Shown here: one piece after another, positions 55,978-63,593 of the stretch | How positions within the stretch are numbered: the stretch's first letter is position 1 | How the letters are laid out: every line of letters begins with the position of its first letter | NCBI RefSeq assembly: GCF_964332355.1 | Contig: NZ_OZ201293.1 | Span: forward strand, 868,001-932,000 | Length of the DNA: 64,000 bases | Reading direction: 5' to 3' | Source: Imbroritus primus | GTDB lineage: Bacteria; Pseudomonadota; Gammaproteobacteria; Burkholderiales; Burkholderiaceae | Translations under genes and position numbers: made by a program | Notes under the pieces: generated by a model | What the model was told of the DNA's origin: nothing | What the model saw: the letters and a program-made list of their open reading frames with translations, nothing else | The model's database searches: none

Positions 55978-56964
55978 TCATGGCTGGGTCTTTTGAATAC
56001 CAGCGCGCCGCACAATCTCTGCCCACTTGCGGGTTTCCGCTGCCTGATAGTTCGCGAAATCCTCGGGTGTCGACCCCACCGGCTGTGCGCCGAGCGCCGC
56101 ATAGCGCTTCTGGACCTGAGGTTGCTGCAATGCCCGTGCAGCATGCTGCGAGAGCTTCTGCACGACATCCGCGGGCGTGCCTTTCGGCGCCCAGATGCCG
56201 TACCAGGTCCCGATATCGAAACCCGGATAGCCGGATTGCTCGATGGTCGGCACATCGGGCAATGCCGTCGAGCGCTGGCGTGTGGTAACGGCAATGGCGC
56301 GCAGCTGTCCGGACTGGATGAAGGGCATGGCTGAGGAGAGCGAGTCGAACATGAAGTCAACCTGCGCGCTGATGAGATCCGTCAGTGCCGGCGAACTGCC
56401 CTTGTAGGGGACATGCAGCATCGGGATTTTCGTGACAGTGCGGAACGATTCGGCTGCGAGGTGGTGCGAGGACGCGATTCCGCCCGATCCATAACTCAAG
56501 CCGTTTTTTCGAGACTTGCCCAGTGCCACCAGATCGGCAACCGTGCGCGTCGGCGACGTGGCCGGCACAATCAGCACCAGCGGCACTTGTGCCAGTTGCG
56601 TGACCGGCACGAAATCCGCCACGGGCTCGTAGCGCATGTCCGCATAGATGCTCGGATTGATGATATGCAGCGACGGATTGGCCACGACCGTGTAGCCATC
56701 CGGTTTCGCGCGCGCCACGGCCTCCGTGCCGATCATACCGCTGGCACCGGGCCGGTTGTCGACGACCACCGATTGTCCCAGGCTCTGCGTCATCTCCATC
56801 GCGACCACGCGCGCCAGCAGATCGGTCGGCCCGCCCGGCGGATAGGGCATCACGAGGCGGATCGGCTTATCGGGGTAGTCGGCGGCGGCGGGAGCGGCTA
56901 ATCCGCCCGAGATGCCGAGGATGGTGAGTGATATCGCGATCAGGCGCGTGAAACGGGGCGTCAT
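55978..56964 (-). CDS. Bug-family (tripartite tricarboxylate transporter) substrate-binding protein
   Basis: A 328-residue periplasmic protein with a signal peptide (RLIAISLTILGISGGLAAPAAA) and the diagnostic Bug start YPDKPIRLVMPYPPGGPTDLLAR, then NRPGASGMIGTEAVARAKPDGYT and VPYKGSSPALTDLISAQVDFMFD. These bind carboxylates, amides or aromatics. A membrane TctAB partner is not adjacent, which is common for Bug genes. AGGAGACC precedes the ATG at 56964. A sigma-54 type promoter lies 59-73 bp upstream, and the gene is divergent from the first CaiB gene. Confidence 0.93.
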   Translation of the reverse strand: MTPRFTRLIAISLTILGISGGLAAPAAADYPDKPIRLVMPYPPGGPTDLLARVVAMEMTQSLGQSVVVDNRPGASGMIGTEAVARAKPDGYTVVANPSLHIINPSIYADMRYEPVADFVPVTQLAQVPLVLIVPATSPTRTVADLVALGKSRKNGLSYGSGGIASSHHLAAESFRTVTKIPMLHVPYKGSSPALTDLISAQVDFMFDSLSSAMPFIQSGQLRAIAVTTRQRSTALPDVPTIEQSGYPGFDIGTWYGIWAPKGTPADVVQKLSQHAARALQQPQVQKRYAALGAQPVGSTPEDFANYQAAETRKWAEIVRRAGIQKTQP

Positions 56965-57022
56965 GGCTGGTCTCCTGGTATGTACTTGGATTGCCGCAGC
57001 GAAGCGGGCGCGGGCAAGGGGA

Positions 57023-57037
57023 GCAAGCGCCATGCCA
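57023..57037 (-). promoter_or_regulatory. Sigma-54 (-24/-12) promoter of the Bug gene
   Basis: On the minus strand: TGGCAT-GGCGC-TTGC, with GG and GC at the required spacing (consensus TGGCAC-N5-TTGC). Predicted start of transcription about 11 bases downstream gives a leader of about 48 nt. Confidence 0.75.
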
Positions 57038-57246
57038 CTTGCTCCAGTAGCTGCAAACACGCGAGGACTGTGTTCCCAAGACGGCAAGACCAGACGTGCC
57101 ATGCCATATCCCATCCATGTCGCAACATTGCGTCGATGCCTGTCGCGCTGTCCTCGCGAAAAACAGCTGTTCTTCATGGCAACACATCCTACCGCGCGAT
57201 GAGCCCGTCGCAACCAGCATCCATGCCGTATCGCCAGCTCGAGGTT

Positions 57247-57261
57247 TGGCACAGGACTTGC
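57247..57261 (+). promoter_or_regulatory. Sigma-54 (-24/-12) promoter of the first CaiB gene
   Basis: TGGCAC-AGGAC-TTGC matches the sigma-54 consensus at every conserved base and spacing. Transcription would start near 57273, about 40 bases before the coding region. It is divergent from the Bug promoter about 210 bp away, so one set of enhancer sites could serve both. Confidence 0.85.
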
Positions 57262-57313
57262 GACAGACAGGTTTGTACAGGCAACACGACAAGCCTGTCT
57301 CAGACCAGACGAT

Positions 57314-58504
57314 ATGGATACCACGATGAATGCGCCGTACCACGGATTGAAAGTGCTCGACTTCAGTCAGGGCATCGCCGGTCCCTACTGCGCCATGCTC
57401 TTGCTGCAGAACGGCGCACAGGTGACCAAGGTCGAACCGCCTGCTGGCGACTGGAGCCGTGGCATCGGCCATGCGTCGGAAGGCATGAGTGCATTGGCGA
57501 TCTCCTATAACCTCGGCAAGCAGTCGATCTGTATCGACGGCCGCAACGCGCAAGGCCGTGCACTGATGCGGACGTTGGCATTGCAGGCCGATATCGTGAT
57601 CGAAAGTTTTCGTCCGGGTGTCATGGAGAAGCTTGGGCTGTCCTATGCCGAACTCGCGCGCGAGCGCCCGGATCTCATCTATGTCTCGGTGACGGCCTTC
57701 GGTCCCGACGGACCTTACGCGGACCGTCCAGGTTCGGACTCCACGTTGCAGGCGATGAGCGGCATGATGATGGTCAACCGTGACCATGTAGGCACGCCGC
57801 GCAAGGTCGGCATTCTCATCATCGACGTCGCCACGGGCATCTATGCCGCACAGGCGACCGGCACCGCCTTGTACCGCCGTGCGACCCATGGCATTGGCAC
57901 ACACGTCGAAATCTCCCTGCTCGAAACCGCAGCCGCCGTACAGGGTGGCGCAATTATCGACGAAGCATTGGGCGGTGGACGCGTCGCACAACCGCTGAGC
58001 GTGCCGGCCGGCACCTTTGCCACACAGGATGGCCATGTCAATGTGACCTCGCTGCACGACAGGATGTTCGTAGGGCTCTGCAAGGCAATCGGCAAGGATG
58101 CATGGGCCACCGACGCACGGTTTGCCACGGCCGCCGAGCGATTCGCCCATGCCGCGGAAATCAATGGCGAACTGGAAGTTGCCTTTCGCGAACAACCTAC
58201 GGCGCACTGGCTGGAGACCCTCAGCCAGCATGGCGTGGTGTGCGGCAAGGTCGCCGGGTACGCCGATTTTCTCGACGATCCGCAAGTCCGGCACCGGGAG
58301 ATCTTCCGGCAGAGCGACCAGGGCGGTCTCTGTCAGGTGCCGGTGCCGCGCATTCCCGGTGTCCCGCATGATGTTGCCGCGCCTGCGCCACGCAAGGGCG
58401 AGCACACGCGCGAGGTACTTGCGGGATTTGGGCTTGGCGCACCGGAGATCCAGGCGTTGTTCGAGGCGGGCATCGTGTCGTCCTGGAAACCGGTGGCCGC
58501 CTAG
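57314..58504 (+). CDS. CaiB/BaiF family CoA-transferase (first copy)
   Basis: A 396-residue class III CoA-transferase. The N-terminal LKVLDFSQGIAGPYCAMLLLQNGAQVTKVE with the following ADIVIESFRPGVMEKLGLSYAEL and FGPDGPYADRPGSDSTLQAMSG are family signatures; the catalytic aspartate is expected in the GSDSTLQA region. These enzymes move CoA between carboxylic acids, activating a substrate for beta-oxidation-like breakdown. Two possible starts (57314, 57326). Followed by an enoyl-CoA hydratase, forming an operon from the sigma-54 promoter. Confidence 0.93.
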   Translation: MDTTMNAPYHGLKVLDFSQGIAGPYCAMLLLQNGAQVTKVEPPAGDWSRGIGHASEGMSALAISYNLGKQSICIDGRNAQGRALMRTLALQADIVIESFRPGVMEKLGLSYAELARERPDLIYVSVTAFGPDGPYADRPGSDSTLQAMSGMMMVNRDHVGTPRKVGILIIDVATGIYAAQATGTALYRRATHGIGTHVEISLLETAAAVQGGAIIDEALGGGRVAQPLSVPAGTFATQDGHVNVTSLHDRMFVGLCKAIGKDAWATDARFATAAERFAHAAEINGELEVAFREQPTAHWLETLSQHGVVCGKVAGYADFLDDPQVRHREIFRQSDQGGLCQVPVPRIPGVPHDVAAPAPRKGEHTREVLAGFGLGAPEIQALFEAGIVSSWKPVAA

Positions 58505-58569
58505 CGCAGCGCGCGCCGTACGTCCGCGCTGTCCATCACTCCGCCATTACAACAAAGACTGGAAACGCA

Positions 58570-59334
58570 ATGAGCGAAAACCTGCTGCTGGAAACCCGTG
58601 GCAACGTTCTGCTGATGACACTGAATCGCGCCCACGTGCGCAACGCAGTGGACCTGGAAACAGCCGAGGCGCTGGCCGCAGCGCTCGATCAGCTGGAAAC
58701 CCGCGATGACCTTTGCATGGGGATTCTCACCGGGGCAGGGGGCACGTTCTGTTCCGGCATGGATCTGAAGGCTTTCGTCGGTGGCCGCCGCGCCAATATC
58801 CCCGGACGGGGATTCGCCGGCCTCGCCGAGAAACCGCCGCGCAAGGTATTGATCGCAGCTGTCGAAGGCTACGCCCTGGCCGGCGGCTTCGAGATTGCCC
58901 TGGCCTGTGATCTGATCGTGGCCTCGCGTACCGCGAAGTTCGGTCTGCCGGAGGTCAAGCGCGGCCTGGTTGCCGCAGCTGGAGGGCTGATCAGGCTGCC
59001 GCGCCGCATCCCGTTTCATATTGCCATGGAATATGTGCTGACCGGCGACATGCTCGATGCTGACGAGGCCCATGCCCATGGCCTGGTCAACCAGTTGACC
59101 GAGCCAGGGCACGCGCTTGAGGGCGCATTGGCGCTTGCCCGGAAAATTGCCGCCAACGGCCCGATGGCACTGGCCATCAGCAAGCAGGTACTGATCGAAT
59201 CCGCCGACTGGTCGCGCGACGATATGTTTGACCGTCAGCGCGAGATGACTGCGCCGATATTCGTCTCGGACGATGCCATCGAAGGCGCTGCGGCATTCGC
59301 GCAGAAGCGCGCGCCGGTCTGGTCCGGAAAATAA
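58570..59334 (+). CDS. Enoyl-CoA hydratase/isomerase (crotonase) family protein
   Basis: A 254-residue crotonase-fold enzyme. Oxyanion-hole signatures GAGGTFCSGMDLKAF and EGYALAGGFEIALACDLIVAS, and the catalytic-glutamate region FGLPEVKRGLVAAAGGLIRLPRRIP are present. It hydrates or isomerises an acyl-CoA made by the upstream CoA-transferase. ACGCAATG start follows a short 65-bp gap; no separate promoter is seen. It converges with the sigma-54 activator gene. Confidence 0.93.
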   Translation: MSENLLLETRGNVLLMTLNRAHVRNAVDLETAEALAAALDQLETRDDLCMGILTGAGGTFCSGMDLKAFVGGRRANIPGRGFAGLAEKPPRKVLIAAVEGYALAGGFEIALACDLIVASRTAKFGLPEVKRGLVAAAGGLIRLPRRIPFHIAMEYVLTGDMLDADEAHAHGLVNQLTEPGHALEGALALARKIAANGPMALAISKQVLIESADWSRDDMFDRQREMTAPIFVSDDAIEGAAAFAQKRAPVWSGK

Positions 59335-59412
59335 GCGACGCGGCGCGGTCTTCGTGCACCCTCGGGCATGGAGCCACCGCGCTGGCACACCGTATCCGGA
59401 TGGCTTGCGCTG

Positions 59413-61095
59413 TCAGCCCGCCTTCCCGGACTCCAGCATGCGCAACTGCTTGTAGAGATACGAGCGTGATATGCCCAGCTCCTCGGCCACGCGCTTCTTG
59501 TTGCCCCCGGTGCGCTCCATCGCTTCGGCAATCAATTCGAGCTCCACGCGCTGTTTGGCCTCCCACACGTCAAATCGTCCCGGCTTGGTGGGCGTATCGA
59601 GCGGACGGTATTCCTTCTCGAGATTCATGCCGGGTTCCGACGAGCGTTCCAGTCCACCGAAATTCTCGATTGCCAGCTTGTCGCCATCGCTGAAGATTGC
59701 CGCACGTTCCACCGCATGCTGCAACTGGCGGACATTGCCGGGCCAGCTGCATGACTGCAGATAGCGAATCACGCTGTCGTCGATGGATTTTCGGGGCACG
59801 CCCTGACGCTTGGCGAATGCCGCGAGGAAGGTATTGGCGAGTTCCGGTATATCCTCGAGCCGGTCGCGCAGCGGCGGCAGGTAAAGGGTCACCGCACTGA
59901 TGCGGTAGAACAGGTCGAGCCGGAACGTGTTCTCCGCGATCATCTGCTGGAAATCGCGATGGCTGGCCGAAATCAGGCGGAAATCGGAATGCAGCAGCCG
60001 GTCACCACCTACGCGCTGGAACGAACCATCCTGCAGGACACGCAGCAGCTTGACCTGCATTTCCAGCGGCATGTCACCGATCTCGTCGAGAAACAGGCTG
60101 CCCGAATGGGACAGTTCGAACTTGCCCTTGCGGCCGCGTTTGTCCGCACCGGTAAACGCGCCACCTTCATAGCCGAACAATTCGCTTTCGACCAGATTGG
60201 CCGGCATGGCCGCGGCATTGACGAGTGTCAGCGGCTTGTCGCCGCGCGGGCTGAGCAGGTGCAGCGCGTGGGCGACGAGCTCCTTGCCGGTGCCGCTTTC
60301 GCCCACCAGCAGGACGGGTACGTCGAGCGGCGCCACCCGCAAGATGTCTTCCTTGAGCCGCTTGATGGCATTGCTGTTGCCCACGATCTGGTCCAGGCCA
60401 TATGCCCGGTTGCGCAGGCCTGAAAGTTCACGTTTGTAGAAGTCGCGCTCCTGGCGGACACGTGCCAGCTCGTTCGAAATATCCTGGATCGCCTGCGGAA
60501 TGGCTTGCGGCCCCTTGAACATCACCTGGCCGATGGCGCCAACCAGTTTGCGGTTGCGATCGAAGATCGGGATGCGCGACACGATGCGTGTGACGCCGTT
60601 GGATTCATGCGCCTCGCCGATCTGCGGCTTGCCCGTCATGACGACTTCCTGCAGACGGGTATTCTCGATCACGTCACGCACGGGGCGGCCGATGGCATCG
60701 CCACGTTTCAGGCCGATCGAGCGCTCGTGAATGGGGCTCATATATAGCAGGTTGCCGGCGGCATCAATGACATTCATCGCCTCATACGGATTGGTGATGA
60801 AGTACCGGAAAATGTCGGCAGCACAATCGACCGAGGCGATGAACTCCGTCAGCTCGTCGCCTTCGCCGGAAGCAAAGATCAGAAAGCACACGCCCTGTGG
60901 GGCGACCAGCGACGCCACGCTGTGCGCCTGCTCCATGCCCGGCAAGGCGAACAAGCGCTTGACCGGTACGGTGGTCCGGTTGACCCACACGCGGGACAGC
61001 GCTTTCGCTACCGCCGCATCGGCACCGAGTCCTGATGCCAGCCGGGTTTGTCCATGATCGTCCAGGACGAGTATCCCTTCCGTGTCTCTTCTCAT
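59413..61095 (-). CDS. Sigma-54-dependent transcriptional activator (PAS-AAA-Fis)
   Basis: A 560-residue NtrC-family enhancer-binding protein. An N-terminal sensor of about 90 residues and a PAS domain (AMNVIDAAGNLLYMSPIHERSIG, key words NVIDAAGNLLYMS) precede the AAA+ domain, with Walker A GESGTGKE, the sigma-54-contacting GAFTGA loop, Walker B and the arginine finger region LPPLRDRLEDIPEL, and a C-terminal Fis-like helix-turn-helix (NKKRVAEELGISRSYLYKQLR). A PAS sensor suggests direct ligand binding, perhaps of the acid catabolised here. It lies inside a cluster with several sigma-54 promoters, so it is the likely activator of them. Confidence 0.94.
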   Translation of the reverse strand: MRRDTEGILVLDDHGQTRLASGLGADAAVAKALSRVWVNRTTVPVKRLFALPGMEQAHSVASLVAPQGVCFLIFASGEGDELTEFIASVDCAADIFRYFITNPYEAMNVIDAAGNLLYMSPIHERSIGLKRGDAIGRPVRDVIENTRLQEVVMTGKPQIGEAHESNGVTRIVSRIPIFDRNRKLVGAIGQVMFKGPQAIPQAIQDISNELARVRQERDFYKRELSGLRNRAYGLDQIVGNSNAIKRLKEDILRVAPLDVPVLLVGESGTGKELVAHALHLLSPRGDKPLTLVNAAAMPANLVESELFGYEGGAFTGADKRGRKGKFELSHSGSLFLDEIGDMPLEMQVKLLRVLQDGSFQRVGGDRLLHSDFRLISASHRDFQQMIAENTFRLDLFYRISAVTLYLPPLRDRLEDIPELANTFLAAFAKRQGVPRKSIDDSVIRYLQSCSWPGNVRQLQHAVERAAIFSDGDKLAIENFGGLERSSEPGMNLEKEYRPLDTPTKPGRFDVWEAKQRVELELIAEAMERTGGNKKRVAEELGISRSYLYKQLRMLESGKAG

Positions 61096-61228
61096 ATCCT
61101 CTCTTTTGACTTCTGTGCCCCGGCATGACGGTGTGTATTCCGCGGGGGCATATTACCCGCGAAAAGTGTACTCCATAGCGACAGTCTCCACGGCAGCCGC
61201 GGCGCTTCCAAGAAGCGTCCGGCCCACG

Positions 61229-61263
61229 GCATGCGTGACGGTGGCGAATCGTTTCACGCATGC
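61229..61263. promoter_or_regulatory. Candidate enhancer site (perfect 10-bp inverted repeat)
   Basis: GCATGCGTGA (61229-61238) and TCACGCATGC (61254-61263) are exact reverse complements with 15 bp between, about two and a half helical turns from centre to centre. The site lies between the divergent sigma-54 activator gene and the second CaiB gene, about 50-85 bp upstream of a weak -24/-12 motif, where an upstream activator sequence is expected. Binding by the local activator is inference. Confidence 0.55.
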
Positions 61264-61314
61264 GCATGGCCCGCAGGCATGCTGTACTGGCATGCATCGG
61301 GATGCGTCCGCCAG

Positions 61315-61329
61315 TGGCATGAAAGCTGC
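61315..61329 (+). promoter_or_regulatory. Possible sigma-54 promoter for the second CaiB gene
   Basis: TGGCAT-GAAAG-CTGC keeps the invariant GG and GC at correct spacing but has C for T in the -12 element. It is 263 bp before the gene, far for a short leader. An unseen nearer promoter is possible. Confidence 0.4.
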
Positions 61330-61591
61330 TATTGAGATCCTGTCAACACACTTTGCAGAGGCGCGTGGCGCATGTTCATGCATGATCTCTAGCAAACGCC
61401 ACGCCAAGCATGTTCAGTGTCGCCGGCAGCCGGTTTCGGTCGGATCAGGGGGCAGCGTGGCGGCCCGTGCCGAATCGTTGCATGCTACGGGACTGGAAGC
61501 TGCCGGTCGCCAGCCGGAAAATGAAAAAGGGCTGGCTGGATGTGGCTCGTGTGCTGAATAGATAACCAAGTAACCAATTCAGAGGAATGTC

Positions 61592-62788
61592 ATGGCAGGT
61601 CCGTTGTCCGGAATCAAGATCGTCGACTTAACATCCGTAGTGATGGGTCCCTATGCCACCCAGATCTTTGGCGACATGGGGGCCGACGTCATCAAGGTGG
61701 AAAGTCCGGAAGGCGACATCATGCGGCACATGGGCGTGGGCCGCAGCAAGGCCATGGGGCCGATCCACCTCTCCGTCAACCGCAACAAGAAAAGCCTGAT
61801 GCTTGACCTGCGCCTGCCCGCCGCGCGCGAGGCGCTGCTGCGCGTGGTGGCCGGCGCTGATGTCTTTGTCCATTCGATGCGCCCGGCTGCCATCGAACGG
61901 CTCGGACTGGACTACGAGAGTGTCCGGCAGGCCAATCCGTCCATCGTGTACTGTGGCGCATACGGCTTCGGCAAGGGCGGTCCGTATGCCGAAGATCCCG
62001 CTTACGACGACATGATTCAGGGTGTGTCCGGCCTGTGCGCCGTCAATGCCCAGTTGGCCGGCGAACCGCGCTTCACGCCGACCATCATTGGCGACAAGGT
62101 GGCGGGTCTGACGATTGCGTACAGCATTCTCGGCGCGCTGTTCCACAAGTACCGTACCGGCGAAGGCCAGAGTATCGAGGTGCCGATGTTCGAGTCGCTG
62201 ACCTCGTTCATGTTGATCGAACACATGTGGGAGCGCTCGTTCGATCCCGAGCATGGCGCCGCCGGCTATCCGCGCGTACTCAGCCAGTTGCGCAAGCCGC
62301 ACCGTACCAAGGACGGCTATCTGTGCGTGCTGCCTTATACCGACAAGAACTGGCTCGATTTCTTCCAGCTGGCCGAGCGTCCCGACCTGGCGGCAGATCC
62401 GCGCTACACCACGGCCAACAACCGCAGCCGGAACTACGAGACGCTGTACAAGACGCTGGGCGACATTCTGACCGAGCGTACCTCGCAGGAGTGGATCAGC
62501 CAGCTCAAGCCGCTCAGCATTCCCGTCGCGCCGGTCAACAGCCTCGAGGATCTGTTCAGTGACCCGCATCTGGTATCCGTCGGCATGTTCTTCCCGCAGA
62601 CGCATCCGAGCGAAGGCGTGCTCACGCAGATCCGGCCACCGGTTACCTTCGAGAAGACGCCCAACGAGATCCGGAGCCTCGCGCCACGCCTCGGGGAACA
62701 CAGCCAGGAAATTCTCGCAGCTGCCGGCCTCTCGGACAGCGAGATCACCGCGCTGGCAGAAGCCGGCGCCACGCGCTGCGAGCGCTGA
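61592..62788 (+). CDS. CaiB/BaiF family CoA-transferase (second copy)
   Basis: A 398-residue class III CoA-transferase with the start LSGIKIVDLTSVVMGPYATQIFGDMGADVIKVE (key words IVDLTSVVMGPYATQ, DMGADVIKVE), the SVNRNKKSLMLDLR strand, FVHSMRPAAIERLGLDYESV and GAYGFGKGGPYAEDPAYDDMIQG. It belongs to the same family as the first copy but is clearly different in sequence, more of the formyl/carnitine-type group. AGAGGAATGTC precedes the ATG. Followed 16 bp later by the DUF2889 gene. Confidence 0.93.
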   Translation: MAGPLSGIKIVDLTSVVMGPYATQIFGDMGADVIKVESPEGDIMRHMGVGRSKAMGPIHLSVNRNKKSLMLDLRLPAAREALLRVVAGADVFVHSMRPAAIERLGLDYESVRQANPSIVYCGAYGFGKGGPYAEDPAYDDMIQGVSGLCAVNAQLAGEPRFTPTIIGDKVAGLTIAYSILGALFHKYRTGEGQSIEVPMFESLTSFMLIEHMWERSFDPEHGAAGYPRVLSQLRKPHRTKDGYLCVLPYTDKNWLDFFQLAERPDLAADPRYTTANNRSRNYETLYKTLGDILTERTSQEWISQLKPLSIPVAPVNSLEDLFSDPHLVSVGMFFPQTHPSEGVLTQIRPPVTFEKTPNEIRSLAPRLGEHSQEILAAAGLSDSEITALAEAGATRCER

Positions 62789-62804
62789 TTCCCGGAGACT
62801 CCAT

Positions 62805-63380
62805 ATGGTCGCGCCTTCGCATTTTCTCTCCACGCCCGCCAGCCCCCGGAAAGCCGCGCATACGCGTACGATCCACCTGCAAGCCTACGAGCGTCAGGAC
62901 GGCCTGTGGGATCTCGAGGCCTTGATCGAGGACGTCAAGCCGGAGCCGTTTACCACACAGACCACGCATTTTCCATGCGGCGTGCCGATCCACCTGATGG
63001 CGTTGCGCCTCACTGTCAACGATGCCATGGACGTCCTGGCCGCCGAGGGCAGCATGCAGCGCATGCCGTTTCCCGGCATTTGCCCCGAAGCGCAGGCTCG
63101 CGTGGAGCGTCTGGTCGGCGCGAACCTGCTCAAGGGATTCCGCCAGGAAGTCGCCAAGCGGATTCCGTCCTACGACCGCTGCTCGCATCTCTCCGAGCTG
63201 GCGGCCCTCATGCCGACGCTCGCAGTCCAGACGATGCTGCAGGGCAAGATGGTGGCGGAAGGCGATACCCTGCCGACTTCGCGCCCGCTCAAGATCGGCG
63301 GCTGCCATGCGTGGCGCGAGGACGGACCGATGGTGCTGAAGTACTACCCGCAGTGGTACCGGCAGCCCGAGGCCTCCTGA
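62805..63380 (+). CDS. DUF2889 family protein
   Basis: A 191-residue protein of the DUF2889 family. The N-terminal half has HTRTIHLQAYERQDGLWDLEALIEDVKPEPF, the family signature (key words HTRTI, YERQDGLWDLE, D-V-K), and the C-terminal half contains conserved PGICPEAQARVERLVGANLLKGF with cysteines at GICPEA, DRCSHLSEL and GGCHAW. The family is often beside acyl-CoA or aromatic-acid catabolic genes, but no activity is established. GGAGACTCCAT precedes the ATG, and it is cotranscribed with the second CaiB gene. Confidence 0.85.
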   Translation: MVAPSHFLSTPASPRKAAHTRTIHLQAYERQDGLWDLEALIEDVKPEPFTTQTTHFPCGVPIHLMALRLTVNDAMDVLAAEGSMQRMPFPGICPEAQARVERLVGANLLKGFRQEVAKRIPSYDRCSHLSELAALMPTLAVQTMLQGKMVAEGDTLPTSRPLKIGGCHAWREDGPMVLKYYPQWYRQPEAS

Positions 63381-63543
63381 CTCATCGCGGCGCCGTGCAG
63401 GCCTGGCGTACCTGCGTTGGCAGGCACAGTGTCTTCGCGGCAGCCGGCACTGTTGCCGGCGTGCACAGCACGGCACTGTCCTTGCCGAAGACAGATTGGC
63501 CTGAAGCCTTGTTTCATGCGGTCTCCCAGCTGATGTGACGCGC

Positions 63544-63558
63544 TGGCATCCGATTTGC
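63544..63558 (+). promoter_or_regulatory. Sigma-54 (-24/-12) promoter of the third CaiB gene
   Basis: TGGCAT-CCGAT-TTGC, with GG and GC correctly spaced; transcription from about 63570 would leave a 24-nt leader containing the AGGGAGGT ribosome site. A 7-bp inverted repeat GCGTAAA/TTTACGC (63557-63577) overlaps the -12 element and start site and may be an operator for a further regulator. Confidence 0.8.
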
Positions 63559-63593
63559 GTAAAGCATTCATTTACGCCAATCAGGGAGGTGCC

